Below, piece after piece: positions 22,946 to 32,475 of a stretch of 64,000 nucleotides of DNA (position 1 is the first letter of the stretch; each line of letters opens with the position of its first letter). A model generated the notes under the pieces. That model was not told where the DNA came from. It saw nothing but the letters and a program-made list of their open reading frames with translations, and did not search any database. The stretch is from Deltaproteobacteria bacterium (lineage in GTDB: Bacteria > Acidobacteriota > Thermoanaerobaculia > Multivoradales > JAHZIX01): the NCBI GenBank assembly GCA_022601195.1, contig JAHZIX010000045.1, positions 310,001-374,000 on the forward strand, read 5' to 3'. The position numbers and the translations under genes are program-made.

Positions 22946-24100
22946 TCAAGGCACCGTCAGGCTCCACGCTGCGGTGTTCCCTGATTCGAAGCCGTCCGTG
23001 AAAACTTCTCCGCCTCCTGGGCGGGGTTGGGGAACGGAGAATCCGTCGGCAGTATCGGCGGTGACGATTTCGTTGAGATCTCGGTCGAGGACGGTGGCGT
23101 AGGGGATGTAGCCTGCGGTGATGGCTTGGGAAACGTAGTCGTCGTACCGGGTGATGTTGGGAGAGTCGGTGGGCGCGGTCTCGTTCCACACGTAGTCGGT
23201 AGAGATGACGACTCGTTGGTCGCCACCGGCATCGAGATAGGAAGTGAGCACGTTGGTTCGGAAGTCGACTTCGCCGGGCGGTTGGGGGGTGGTTTCGTCG
23301 TAGAACACGTCTTCCACTCCAATGCCGTCAATGACGGCTAGATAAGCCAGGCCGGGGGCATCTAGGATTCCGCCTCCGTCGAGGATGATGTCACTGCCGT
23401 TCTGGGGAAAAACCAGGAAGTTGGAAATGCCCCGGGTCACCCGGGCGTATTGGGCGAGGCCTTGGACGAAGGTCATCATGTCGACCCGGGTTTGGTCGCG
23501 GCTGCGCTCTGGGACGTCTACACTCCAGAAGTCGAACCCGTCGATGATATCCAGATAGACGCCATCGAAGCCTTGGTCGACGATTCGGTCGAGGTAGGAG
23601 GCCGTTGGGCCTGTGGCGATGCCGAAAATGATCTCCTGCCAGTCCGCCATCCAGAAACGCACTTTGTAGTTGTCAGGAAAGTCTGGGTTGAAGGGGCCGA
23701 GCCAGGCCGGTGCATCCGGGTCGTTTGGCTGTTGGTCCACCCAGGCCGGATCCCAATAAAAACGGCCGGCCTCCGCCTCGCCAATGGATAGGTAGGCGAT
23801 CACGACTTTCCCGGTCGCCTTGAGAGCAGAGATCTCCTGAGGCGTAAAAGCTCCCTCGGAAGAGCCGTCCGCCGAATAGTCCATGACTACTAGATCAAAG
23901 GCGGATGCGGCGATGTCCGTGATGGACGCCGGGCTTTCCGGTTGGAGTACGTAGAGCCAATCGTTGACTGCCGCCAAACGCGGGTCCAGGGCATTGGCAG
24001 TGGAAACCAACAGCAGGCCGCTGGCCAAAACGACGAAGAGAAGGATGGCGAAGAAGTGGTTACAAGGACGAGTTTGGAAAGGGGATCTTGGAAAATGCAT
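22946..24100 (-). CDS. secreted GH114-like (TM1410-type) glycoside hydrolase, 384 aa
   Basis: The start at 24100 is chosen because AGGAAGGA lies upstream and it puts a basic N-terminus directly before the hydrophobic signal segment 'FFAILLFVVLASGLLLVST'. The mature protein has the (beta/alpha)8-type blocks of endo-alpha-1,4-polygalactosaminidase-like proteins: 'DLVVMDYSADGS', 'GKVVIAYLSIGEAEAGRFYW', 'FGIATGPTASYLDRIVDQGF' leading to 'DGVYLDIIDGFDFW', and 'LDRDLNEIVTADT'. The C-terminal tail 'FTDGFESGNTAAWSL' resembles a short sequence found on exported proteins of some Acidobacteriota and Gammaproteobacteria. Substrate is likely a polysaccharide, unproven. Confidence 0.82.
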   Translation of the reverse strand: MHFPRSPFQTRPCNHFFAILLFVVLASGLLLVSTANALDPRLAAVNDWLYVLQPESPASITDIAASAFDLVVMDYSADGSSEGAFTPQEISALKATGKVVIAYLSIGEAEAGRFYWDPAWVDQQPNDPDAPAWLGPFNPDFPDNYKVRFWMADWQEIIFGIATGPTASYLDRIVDQGFDGVYLDIIDGFDFWSVDVPERSRDQTRVDMMTFVQGLAQYARVTRGISNFLVFPQNGSDIILDGGGILDAPGLAYLAVIDGIGVEDVFYDETTPQPPGEVDFRTNVLTSYLDAGGDQRVVISTDYVWNETAPTDSPNITRYDDYVSQAITAGYIPYATVLDRDLNEIVTADTADGFSVPQPRPGGGEVFTDGFESGNTAAWSLTVP

Positions 24101-24226
24101 GAGTCCTTCCTGATGGCGTTTGATGACACCCAAGGAGACAGCGGTGAGATGCTGAGGCTCGATTCCTGGAGGCACCCTTCATCCCAGGCTTGAGTCTCGA
24201 GTCTGGATTGCCGCGATTCGAGCTCC

Positions 24227-25378
24227 CTACCCTCGGTACTCCTCTGGGTCGTAGGCCTGGATGAGCTCGATGATCTTCACCTCATCGTCGGTGAGCGCCA
24301 GGATCTCCCCAAACCTCTGGCCACGAGCCACTTCCTGTAGCAGTGGCCAGACAGGCCGAGTGTCCGTCCAAAAATTGGTGCCGAAAAGGATCATGGGCGA
24401 GATAAAGCCAGTGGTCGCATAGTGGTTCTGGGCCACGTCTTGGAAGATCTCTTGGGTTGTTCCAGCACTTCCCGGAGCGAAAATGACTCCGTGCTTGGCG
24501 ATCGCCAGGAGGCCATCCTCCCTAACGGCGTTGGCGAAGTACTTGGCGATTTGGGTCGCGAAGGGGCTCGGGGGTTCGTGGCCGTAGAGCCAGGTGGGGA
24601 TCCCGATGCTCTCGGCCTCGGCCTGGTGACCTTCGGGGATGGGGAAATGCTCCATGACTCGCCAGGCGCGGTGGAGCCAATCTTGGTCTGCGTATTCTTT
24701 ACCAGAGACGGCACCCTCCGGACGGGGCTTCAAGAACCCCAGGGCTTCCGACAAATCCGAGTCGTCTCTTGGGGCAAGGAAGGCCCCGAGGTGAGTCGCT
24801 TCCATGGCTCCGGGGCCACCACCGCTAACCATCAGATAGCCGAGGCGAGTCAAGGTACGAGAGAGACGAGCTACCTGCTCATAGACCGGGTCTTGCCGCT
24901 CCATACTGTGCCCCCCCATGATCGCGACAACCTTGCGGCCAGCGATCTGTTCTTCTAGGGCGTCACTGATGCTGTGATCATGGAGCCTTCTCGCCAAAGT
25001 CACCAAGATCGAGCCCGCCGCAGCACCTCCTTGCTCAAGGTATTCCTGGTAAATGCGCGCGTCGAGGGTTTTCTCGTAACCTTTCGGGTCTGCTCCATCA
25101 AAGCCGGCGAAGAGGGCTTCCGGAGGATAGAGCTGAGGTCGGTGTACTTGAAATGAGAAGGCATCGATGTTGGGAAGAGTGATAGCCCCACAAGCCGCTA
25201 GATGAGCGGCTACGTCTGGAGCCATCTTGCAACCGAGAAAGAGGCTACCCCCGGGACTGATCCGCAGTAACGATTCCGAATAATCCATCAAGTCCAAAGC
25301 CTGAATTGCAACAGGCTCCCGGCCAGCCGAATCGTTCAGCCATCCAACTAGGCCGTCTATCGTGTCTATTTCCTTCAC
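24227..25378 (-). CDS. LOG-family (lysine-decarboxylase-like fold) protein, 383 aa
   Basis: Contains the LOG signatures 'MVSGGGPGAMEATHLGAF' and 'GVIFAPGSAGTTQEIFQD' (a variant of PGGxGTxxE), in a Rossmann-like fold. Canonical LOG proteins are nucleotide 5'-monophosphate phosphoribohydrolases and are about 190 residues; this one is twice as long, with an N-terminal extension of about 150 residues and an insert carrying 'WLYGHEPPSPFATQIAKYF'. Long LOG-like proteins have no settled function. It stands alone on the minus strand. Confidence 0.8.
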   Translation of the reverse strand: MKEIDTIDGLVGWLNDSAGREPVAIQALDLMDYSESLLRISPGGSLFLGCKMAPDVAAHLAACGAITLPNIDAFSFQVHRPQLYPPEALFAGFDGADPKGYEKTLDARIYQEYLEQGGAAAGSILVTLARRLHDHSISDALEEQIAGRKVVAIMGGHSMERQDPVYEQVARLSRTLTRLGYLMVSGGGPGAMEATHLGAFLAPRDDSDLSEALGFLKPRPEGAVSGKEYADQDWLHRAWRVMEHFPIPEGHQAEAESIGIPTWLYGHEPPSPFATQIAKYFANAVREDGLLAIAKHGVIFAPGSAGTTQEIFQDVAQNHYATTGFISPMILFGTNFWTDTRPVWPLLQEVARGQRFGEILALTDDEVKIIELIQAYDPEEYRG

Positions 25379-25797
25379 CTAGCTCTCCTGAGTTGGGTAA
25401 CTGAGCTCCGCTTGTCCAGAAGTGTACAGGCGTACACCGTCGAAGGGTGGAGCAAGCCACCCCTGAGGGACAAACCACGAGCCCGAGGACTGAGGTCACG
25501 AGGCACCCGAGAACCCTACGAAGGGGCACAGAAACAACGAAAACAAAAAACAAGCTTGCCCAGAGGCTTTCTGCCAAAGTCCGTGTCGGCGACCCTCAGG
25601 CTTTCTCGTGGCCGCCCGGGTGATCTCAGCCACTGGGCGGACCTACCCCATCGGGGAGGGAGGTACCACCTGACCGGGCGTGGCTGGATCCCGCCCCTGG
25701 CGACACACTAGAGGACACGCTGGCCACTGCCTTTCAAGGAGATCTGCTACCGTCAAAGCCAGGATTTCCATCTCTATTCGACACCTCTTGGAGCGTT
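25379..25797. other. divergent intergenic region between LOG-family gene and GCS2-CBS gene
   Basis: About 420 bases with no credible gene or RNA. It must hold the promoters of both divergent genes, but no clear -35/-10 pair stands out. GGAG lies five bases before the GCS2-CBS start. Confidence 0.5.
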
Positions 25798-27720
25798 ATG
25801 GGTACACAAGAAGTCGGCACTGACACCCGGGACGACCAGGTTCGCACTTTCACCCGAGCCATGCTCGCGGATCTCCAAGGCCTAGAAGCCTTGTTCGAGA
25901 AAGGCATGATCGAGAGTGGGGTTCAGAGAATCGGAGTCGAGCAAGAAATGACCCTGGTGCGGCCCTCGGGACGGCCAGCGCTGGTTTCCACGGATATCCT
26001 GGAGAGCCTCGGTGACAGCCGGCTAACCACCGAGCTGGCTCTATTTAATTTGGAAGCGAACCTACCGCCCCACCCTTTCGGTGGGGCTTTTCTACGTCGG
26101 CTGGAGGAGGAGCTATCGGGGGTCATCGACACGGTCGACCAGGCTGCCCGAGAGGCGGGAGCCCGCGTCCTCCTCACCGGCATTCTCCCCACCTTGCGAG
26201 ACCAGGACCTGAGCCTCGCCGCCATGACTCCTCTGCCCCGGTATCGCCAACTCAACAAGGCGCTCTTGAGCCTGGCGGACGGCCCTTTCCACATCTTCAT
26301 TCGCGGGGTCGACGAGATCGAGATGCGCCCCTCGAGCGTCATGTTCGAGGCAGCCAATACCAGCCTTCAGCTCCACCTTCAGGTCTCCTTGGAGGAGTTT
26401 CCTCGACGATACAATCTCGCGCAGTTGATCTCGGCTCCCCTGCTTGCGGTGGCTGTCAACTCTCCTCTCTTTCTCGGCCGGCGTCTTTGGCATGAATCCC
26501 GGGTCGCTTTGTTCGAGCGCTCCGTAGATACTCGCTCCGATGCCGCACGCGCTCGTGGGCGAGTGCCGCGGGTTAGCTTTGGGGACAACTGGATCCAAGA
26601 ATCTCCTTTGGAGTTGTTCCGCGATGCGGTGGCGCGTTTCCCGGTTGCTCTCACTTGTGAGCCGGGCCCCCCTGCGGTGGAATTGGTCGAGCAAGGCATT
26701 GCCCCAAAACTGCCAGCGTTGATGCTCCACAACGGTACGGTCTGGAGATGGAACCGGGCCTGTTACGGCATCGCCGACGGTGTCGCCCATTTGCGCATCG
26801 AGAACCGCATTCTTCCCGCGGGCCCAACGGTCTTGGACGAAGTGGCCAACGCAGCCCTGTTCTACGGCCTCATGGTGGGGTTGGACGACCTTAGCCACGA
26901 CCTGCCGGATCGCCTTCCCTTCGACTCGGCAAAAGGAAACTTCATCAAGGCTGCCCGCCAGGGGCTGGGGGCCGAGCTGACCTGGCTCGAGGGACGCCGA
27001 GTCTCGGTCAAGGACCTTCTGGCAGAGGAACTTTTGCCAGCGGCCCGCCGCGGCCTGCGCACGCTGAAGGTGCCCCAGAAAGACATCGACCGCTATCTGG
27101 GAACCCTCGAAGCACGGGTCAGCTCCGCCACCACAGGGGCCCGATGGATGCTCGACGCTTTCTCCAGCCTGGGAAATGAATCTTCTGTGGACGCTCGGGC
27201 CGCCAGGGTGACCCGAGCCATGCAGCGCTATCAAGACGAAGAGAAGCCGGTGCACCAGTGGCCTCTCCCCACCGTTTCCAAGTCCAAGTTTGGGCGCGCC
27301 CTGTCCACTGTCTCCGACATCATGTCGACGGATCTCTTCACGGTGCGACCCGGGGACATCATCGATCTCGCCACTAGCATGATGAGCTGGAAGCACTTCC
27401 GCCATGTGCCCGTAGAAACCACCGACGGCGACCTGGTGGGATTGGTGTCCCACCGCACCCTTCTTCGATTGCAGCAAGGGGCAACCAGTCGAGAGAGTTC
27501 AGAGCCCAAGGCGGTGGAAGACATCATGGACCGACAGCCCCTCCAGGTCTCACCGTGCCTCTCCTTGCGCGAAGGTATGCGGCGGCTCTTCGACTCAGGT
27601 CGTGGGTGCCTCTTGGTCGTCTCCGAAAATCGACTGGTCGGGATCGTTACCGAGCGGGACTTTCTTGGCGCCGCCGTGGAGCTCCTTCCAGAGGAGAAGG
27701 TTCGGTCCGAGACCGGCTAG
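25798..27720 (+). CDS. glutamate-cysteine ligase-like (GCS2/COG2170) protein fused to two CBS domains, 640 aa
   Basis: Residues about 20-480 match the GCS2 family: 'GVQRIGVEQEMTLV', 'LFNLEANLPPHPFGG', 'RYRQLNKALL', 'FEAANTSLQLHLQV', 'AVAVNSPLFLGR' and 'LRIENRILPAGPTV'. The family includes carboxylate-amine ligases that form gamma-glutamyl bonds. Residues about 500-635 form a CBS pair ('VSDIMSTDLFTVRPGDIID', 'VGLVSHRTLL', 'DIMDRQPLQVSPCLS', 'VGIVTERDFL'), which usually senses adenine nucleotides. The fusion suggests energy-responsive control of the ligase. No signal peptide. The exact amine substrate is unknown. Confidence 0.88.
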   Translation: MGTQEVGTDTRDDQVRTFTRAMLADLQGLEALFEKGMIESGVQRIGVEQEMTLVRPSGRPALVSTDILESLGDSRLTTELALFNLEANLPPHPFGGAFLRRLEEELSGVIDTVDQAAREAGARVLLTGILPTLRDQDLSLAAMTPLPRYRQLNKALLSLADGPFHIFIRGVDEIEMRPSSVMFEAANTSLQLHLQVSLEEFPRRYNLAQLISAPLLAVAVNSPLFLGRRLWHESRVALFERSVDTRSDAARARGRVPRVSFGDNWIQESPLELFRDAVARFPVALTCEPGPPAVELVEQGIAPKLPALMLHNGTVWRWNRACYGIADGVAHLRIENRILPAGPTVLDEVANAALFYGLMVGLDDLSHDLPDRLPFDSAKGNFIKAARQGLGAELTWLEGRRVSVKDLLAEELLPAARRGLRTLKVPQKDIDRYLGTLEARVSSATTGARWMLDAFSSLGNESSVDARAARVTRAMQRYQDEEKPVHQWPLPTVSKSKFGRALSTVSDIMSTDLFTVRPGDIIDLATSMMSWKHFRHVPVETTDGDLVGLVSHRTLLRLQQGATSRESSEPKAVEDIMDRQPLQVSPCLSLREGMRRLFDSGRGCLLVVSENRLVGIVTERDFLGAAVELLPEEKVRSETG

Positions 27721-27769
27721 GGCAGGCCTAGGCCCCACCCACACAGCCCTATTCCGTCGAGAGGCTCTC

Positions 27770-28993
27770 TTAGAACGAGTAGCTGGTCCAGAACCAGAGC
27801 TTGTCCGTATCTGAGGAGAAGCCATCCTCTTCGTAGAAGGCCGCCTTCAAGCCAAAGACCTGGCTCCACGGGCTGCGATAGGAAAATTGAAAATCGATTT
27901 CGCTACCGTAGTCGCCACCACCGCTCTCGGCGGAAAAGTCGTGGAAGACTCCCTTCCAGGCGAAAGCGCCTGCACCACCACCAGCTTCGAAATAGAGATC
28001 CTCGAGACCCGCCACAGGAGTGCCCAGAAATTTGTCCGCCCAACCATTCCACTTGTGCAAGGTTGCTAGGGGGGTGGTAAAGCGGCCTTCTCCGGCGCTG
28101 CCCTCGAGCCTTTCGAAGCCACCCTTGAAGATCCAACCGGCTGCTTTAGCTCCGACCATAGCGTGTAGATATCCGGCATCGACCTCGTTCGGGTTATCGC
28201 CGGCATCCCGCTGCTGAGCCGCCTCGAGCTCGAAGAGGATCTTTGTCGAGCCGAGATCGTGAGCCCCGGAAAGCTCCAGGCCATAGGTGGAGGTGGAAAG
28301 GCCAGCATCGGAGAGCCGGTCATAGTCAAGGTAGAGGCCGTAGCCCCGGAGCTTCCCGAAGGGCAGGCTGAGCTCACCACTCAACCCATGGCTGGCCATG
28401 GGTTTGTGATCGCCGAAGACCCGGTGCACACGATCCAGATAGGCGTAGGTAACCTCGAGAGCCTGGAAGGGCTTGGCCTTGACGAAGACTGCATCGAAGG
28501 CCTGGTGATTCTGACGCCACCCCACCGGGCCCACAAATCTTTGGTCGGCCCAGGCGATCTCCTGGCGCCCCAGGACCACGGCTGTCTCCCCGGCCTCGAA
28601 ACGAAGGCCTACCTGGTGGATCTCTGTGTCCTCAGGGTCCGCCACTACGGGTCGGTCCGTGACACCGTTGCCAAGGCTGCCAGCCCCACGGTTGTTGAAC
28701 AGGCCCTCCCCGGCAACTTCCGTGACGTTCTCGGCCTCGACAAAGAGGCGAAAACCCCGAAAAAAAGCCGTCCGGTAACCAAGGGTAGTCCGCAAGGTAG
28801 AGGCCCTTGCTTTCTTGGAAAAGGGTTCCTGGTCAACATTCTCGAAGCGGTAGCGGAGGCTGAGAGACGCATTGCCACCCTTCAGCGCTTCGAGGAAAGT
28901 TGCCGGCGGGTCTTCAGATTCCGTGGCCATCACCGGCACCGCCCCCAACAGAGCTGCCAGACCTAGGAGTAAGGGGATCAGGGGAGACCTCAT
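27770..28993 (-). CDS. outer-membrane beta-barrel porin, alginate-export (PF13372) type, 407 aa
   Basis: A signal peptide ('LIPLLLGLAALLGAVPVMA') is followed by a barrel made of alternating short strands. It contains 'RYRFENVDQEPF', 'GRQEIAWADQRFVGPVGWRQ' and 'QAFDAVFVKAKPFQALEVTY', typical of the AlgE/alginate-export-like family, and ends in an aromatic 'WFWTSYSF' that fits a C-terminal barrel signal. It overlaps the octaheme cytochrome stop as ATGA and is the last gene of the respiratory operon. It may let a soluble electron acceptor or donor cross the outer membrane. Confidence 0.8.
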   Translation of the reverse strand: MRSPLIPLLLGLAALLGAVPVMATESEDPPATFLEALKGGNASLSLRYRFENVDQEPFSKKARASTLRTTLGYRTAFFRGFRLFVEAENVTEVAGEGLFNNRGAGSLGNGVTDRPVVADPEDTEIHQVGLRFEAGETAVVLGRQEIAWADQRFVGPVGWRQNHQAFDAVFVKAKPFQALEVTYAYLDRVHRVFGDHKPMASHGLSGELSLPFGKLRGYGLYLDYDRLSDAGLSTSTYGLELSGAHDLGSTKILFELEAAQQRDAGDNPNEVDAGYLHAMVGAKAAGWIFKGGFERLEGSAGEGRFTTPLATLHKWNGWADKFLGTPVAGLEDLYFEAGGGAGAFAWKGVFHDFSAESGGGDYGSEIDFQFSYRSPWSQVFGLKAAFYEEDGFSSDTDKLWFWTSYSF

Positions 28994-30648
28994 CCACCTG
29001 CTCCCGACGGGTTACTCCCCTGCCCGTAGCGCTCCTCCATTTGCTTGCGAATAGCCCGCATCTCCCCTTCCGCTCCCTCTTCGAACCAAGCGTGTTCCGG
29101 GCGAGCGAGAATGCCGTTGATCACCGCCTCCGCAGCCTGGGCAGCGTTGGCCTTGCCGTGGGCTCGAGCTTCCATGGCGATCTCGCGGGCTTCAGGAATG
29201 AGCTCCATATAGAAGCGCTCCGCCACTTCGTACATTCCATGCCAGTGGGTGTAGTCGGGAGCCATCATGGAAGCACCATGACGGGCCCGGCGACCTTCGT
29301 GGTGCCACAGGTAGAACCAAGTCCACTCGATTTGCTCATCGAATTGGGTGGGCGTCAGGAGCCCCTGCGCCTGCAAAACCCCCATGATGGCCTTGCCGGG
29401 TTTGGCGAATTTCTCGTTGTAGAGAATCACCAAGTCGTCGTATTGGCTGTAGAAGGCATTGACGTAGCTGGGTGTGTGGCAGTGGGTGCACACGGCCTTC
29501 ATGCGGTTCCGCTTTGCCTCTGCGGTATCGGTAATCAAGCTCTCTCGCTCTGCCGGGTCGAGGCTCTTGACGATCTTCCCTTCGGCGTCTGTATCCATGA
29601 CCAGGGAAATCGGCGGGCGGTTGGTCCAGGAAATGCGCTGGCCAGGGTCGTGAGTGATCTTGCCGCCATTGCGACTATGGCCCGAGAGGTGACAAGTCGC
29701 GCAGGTGGGAGCCTGAGAGTAGTCCTCGCCCAAGACCCAGTCTTCTGCTTCGAGATTCATATCCTCCTTGAGGTCGCGATAGGCGACGCCATGCTTCGAC
29801 TCTTCGAAGATTTCTTTCTGGGGATGATCCGGCCCGAGGTGGCATTTGCCACAGTTCTCCGGTTGCCGAGCCCGGCGGGGCGAGAAATCGTGGCGACTGT
29901 GACAGGCCGAGCAAGAACCCCGTGAGCCATCCAGGTTGAGGCGGCCAATGCCTGTGTTGGGCCAGGTTCCCGAATCGAAGAGGGGCTTACCGTTGTCGTC
30001 CCTCAGAATCCGCGCCACCGCCTCCGTGACGGTGGGTTTGCCGTTCTCATCGGGCTGAAAGTCCACCATCGAGAGGCGACCTCCATCTGTGGAGCGCAGG
30101 GATACCGCGCTGCCGTGGCATTGCTGGCAGCCGGAGAACGCGCTGGCGGTACCGTTGACCTTATCGACCGCCTTACCCGGGGTCGGAGAGTGAGGGTTGA
30201 AAGGTTGGCGGGCTCCCTCCACGGTCTCGGCGAGAAAGTTGTCCAAGGAAGCGAGAATATTGCCTGCCTTGGCGTGGTGGCTGCGCTGGAACTCCTCCGC
30301 AACCTCGCCGTGGCAGCGGCCACAGTCCATGGGCGTCACCACGGTGGCAATCTGGCTTCCAAAGTGACTGAAGCCATCTACGTCGCCGTCCTCGGCTTGG
30401 TGGCACTCGAAACAGGACACTCCGGAAACGGCATGCTTACTGCCCTTCCAGTGGTCGATAACTCCCGGCGTCGTCTCGCCATGGCAGTCCACGCAGGCAC
30501 GGGAGCTCGCGGGGACTGCAACGTGGGGCTTTCCGACTCCCGCCTCCTGTTGCCGACGAATCACTTCCATCCATTGCACCAGTACGAGAGATAGGAGAAA
30601 GAGCACCGCTAGTCCCGCGATAATCAGCCGCTTCTGATTCAAATTCAT
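28990..30648 (-). CDS. membrane-anchored octaheme cytochrome c, hydroxylamine-oxidoreductase-like, 552 aa
   Basis: Eight CxxCH motifs are visible: CVDCH, CFECH, CGRCH, CQQCH, CSACH, CGKCH, CATCH and CTHCH. A single N-terminal hydrophobic helix ('LIIAGLAVLFLLSLVLVQW') anchors it with the hemes in the periplasm. The C-terminal block 'WHHEGRRARHGASMMAPDY' followed by 'THWHGMYEVAERFY' is characteristic of the HAO-related octaheme family. Whether the Tyr in 'PDYTHW' corresponds to the cross-linking Tyr of true HAO cannot be settled by eye. The start at 30648 has AGGAGG nine bases upstream. It follows cytochrome b and probably takes electrons from it. Confidence 0.87.
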   Translation of the reverse strand: MNLNQKRLIIAGLAVLFLLSLVLVQWMEVIRRQQEAGVGKPHVAVPASSRACVDCHGETTPGVIDHWKGSKHAVSGVSCFECHQAEDGDVDGFSHFGSQIATVVTPMDCGRCHGEVAEEFQRSHHAKAGNILASLDNFLAETVEGARQPFNPHSPTPGKAVDKVNGTASAFSGCQQCHGSAVSLRSTDGGRLSMVDFQPDENGKPTVTEAVARILRDDNGKPLFDSGTWPNTGIGRLNLDGSRGSCSACHSRHDFSPRRARQPENCGKCHLGPDHPQKEIFEESKHGVAYRDLKEDMNLEAEDWVLGEDYSQAPTCATCHLSGHSRNGGKITHDPGQRISWTNRPPISLVMDTDAEGKIVKSLDPAERESLITDTAEAKRNRMKAVCTHCHTPSYVNAFYSQYDDLVILYNEKFAKPGKAIMGVLQAQGLLTPTQFDEQIEWTWFYLWHHEGRRARHGASMMAPDYTHWHGMYEVAERFYMELIPEAREIAMEARAHGKANAAQAAEAVINGILARPEHAWFEEGAEGEMRAIRKQMEERYGQGSNPSGAGG

Positions 30649-30661
30649 CTCCCCGTACCTC

Positions 30662-31720
30662 CTAGTGAGCAACCAAGGCTTCCCAGACCGTCAGGCCTAG
30701 GATGGCTAGAACCGCCACAATTCCTATCCAAACACTGGCCTCGGCATAGCGGGTGCGCCGTCGTACCCATGCGTCGATGAACGGCCAAACAAACATGATG
30801 AAGACCACGAAGCCCGTCGAAAGCAATGCGAAGGTGCCCGAGAAGAGCTTCAACCAGCGAAAAGCCACATAGAAGAACCACTCGGGTTTGATCACCTCTG
30901 GCGTCGTGAGAGGGTCTGCCGGTGGCCCCAGAGTTGCCGGCAAGACCGTTGCCAACACCGACAACACCACCATCAGCACCAGGCCGATCATGAGTTCCGT
31001 CATGAGGTGGTCCGGAAAGAAGTTGAAGTGCTTTTTGGGCGGCTCTTCGCCCTCGAACTCGAATTCGGTGATGCCCTGGAGGCGAATCAAGCTGATGTGG
31101 ACACCGATAAGCAGAACCAAAAGTACCGGCAGGGCCGCCGCATGGAGCACAAAGAAGCGCGAAAGGGTACGGGCGTTGTACTCCGCCCCGCCCAGCATGA
31201 GCTGTTTGAGAAGGCCTCCGACAACCGGCATGCTCCCCGCCATATTGGCTCCCACCGTGGCTCCCCAGAAGCTCAGCTGTTCGTACACCAAGCTGTAGCC
31301 GGTGAAACCGAGCATGAGAGTCGTCATGAGCATCGCCATGCCAACCATCCAGTTGAGCTCTCGAGGCTTACGGTAGGCGCCGGTGAAGTACACCCGCATC
31401 TGATGCAGGATCACAGAGGCGATCATCAGCGTCGCGGCCCATTTGTGAAGGCCCCGAATGAACCAACCGAAGGCAGCCTCCTCGGTGATATAGCGAACGC
31501 TCTCGTAGGCAGTGGTTGGGGCGGGCTGATAGTAGATGGCGAGAGAAATTCCCGTTGCGATGAGCACCACAAAGAGGTAGGCAGGGGTTCCTCCTAGGGC
31601 GAACCACCAACGCTTCAAATGATGGGGCACCGGTTCGTTGGTGAGCTCCCGAAGTTGTTCTCCAGAAACGGGAATCCGTTCCTGAAGCCACCTACTTAGA
31701 GCCAGAGATTTCCGATTCAC
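30662..31720 (-). CDS. cytochrome b (b6 plus subunit IV type) of a quinol-oxidising complex, 352 aa
   Basis: Several membrane helices with two heme-ligand His pairs: 'GLHKWAATLMIASVILH' (13 residues between) and 'HAAALPVLLVLLIGVH' (14 between, the spacing of b6-type proteins). The C-terminal part has 'VIKPEWFFYVAFRWLKL', the subunit IV PEWY-like Qo motif. So b6 and subunit IV are fused. The GTG start at 31720 is taken because it follows the Rieske stop directly and the upstream frame lies inside the Rieske gene. It forms the membrane core of a Rieske/cytochrome b complex, with the octaheme cytochrome likely as electron acceptor. Confidence 0.88.
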   Translation of the reverse strand: MNRKSLALSRWLQERIPVSGEQLRELTNEPVPHHLKRWWFALGGTPAYLFVVLIATGISLAIYYQPAPTTAYESVRYITEEAAFGWFIRGLHKWAATLMIASVILHQMRVYFTGAYRKPRELNWMVGMAMLMTTLMLGFTGYSLVYEQLSFWGATVGANMAGSMPVVGGLLKQLMLGGAEYNARTLSRFFVLHAAALPVLLVLLIGVHISLIRLQGITEFEFEGEEPPKKHFNFFPDHLMTELMIGLVLMVVLSVLATVLPATLGPPADPLTTPEVIKPEWFFYVAFRWLKLFSGTFALLSTGFVVFIMFVWPFIDAWVRRRTRYAEASVWIGIVAVLAILGLTVWEALVAH

Positions 31721-31722
31721 GA

Positions 31723-32298
31723 TCAGGCTCTTCGCTCGTTGCGGTCTGGCTGCGAGCAGGGGTGGCTCGAAGAGGGGGCACCATGGCCCAGGGCGAGCTC
31801 GCCCTGAGGTGCTTCCACGAATAGCAGACGGTTTTCTACTTTGAGGGGGTATTGCAGCAGCGACTGACCCGCATCCGCCGGGGGCCCACCCGTCGCCTTC
31901 CCCTCGGGGTTGAAGGTACCGTTGTGACATGGGCAGAAAAAGCGCTGGTGTCGAGCTTCCCAATGAACCTGACACCCGAGATGAGGACAGGTGCTCGAAA
32001 GGGCGAGAAAATCTTGGGCCCCACCACTGTCACCATGACGGGTGATGTGCACCGGGCTGCCACCTGGGAGTTGGTAGGGGATTGAATCGCCGACCGCTAG
32101 CTGAGCCACTTCTGAAACGAACAGCCAATTCCTACCTGGCGGCCGTGCCGGGTAGAAGAAGCGTCCGAAGAAGCCCGCGAGGCTGCCATAGGCGGTCACG
32201 AGGGCACCTACCATGGCCAACGAGGAGAGCTTGGAGATAAATCCGCGGCGGGTGGACTGCTGCACCGCTTCTGCGGGTGGCGTCTCGGAATCACACAT
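31723..32298 (-). CDS. Rieske 2Fe-2S protein of the cytochrome b complex, 191 aa
   Basis: Both cluster-binding boxes are present: 'CPHLGCQVHW' and 'CPCHNGTFNPEG'. The N-terminus has a twin-arginine-like 'STRRGFISKLSSLAMVGALV' segment, suggesting Tat export and membrane anchoring. The protein ends with a short low-complexity tail. It is the first gene of the operon Rieske - cytochrome b - octaheme cytochrome - porin and would pass electrons from quinol at the periplasmic side. Confidence 0.92.
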   Translation of the reverse strand: MCDSETPPAEAVQQSTRRGFISKLSSLAMVGALVTAYGSLAGFFGRFFYPARPPGRNWLFVSEVAQLAVGDSIPYQLPGGSPVHITRHGDSGGAQDFLALSSTCPHLGCQVHWEARHQRFFCPCHNGTFNPEGKATGGPPADAGQSLLQYPLKVENRLLFVEAPQGELALGHGAPSSSHPCSQPDRNERRA

Positions 32299-32475
32299 CG
32301 ACTTCCTCCAATCCTCCAGCAGATAGACCGGAGCCTAGACATCGGCTCGGTGGGCAACAAACTTCCTCAATGGGCGCTTCGCCATCTTCTCTGCCGAATG
32401 TGGGCAAAGAGAACCGCCCTTCGGGCAGTCCTCCCCCACCTTTAAGGGTAGGAATGGCTGCGTGGTCTCGGTCCG

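Noticed and set aside
26113..27477. 454-codon open frame antisense to the GCS2-CBS gene
   Set aside because: Composition mirrors codon bias of the opposite strand, and the GCS2-CBS frame has clear family motifs.
28900..29925. 341-codon plus-strand frame antisense to the octaheme cytochrome
   Set aside because: The opposite strand encodes eight CxxCH motifs; the antisense frame is a shadow.
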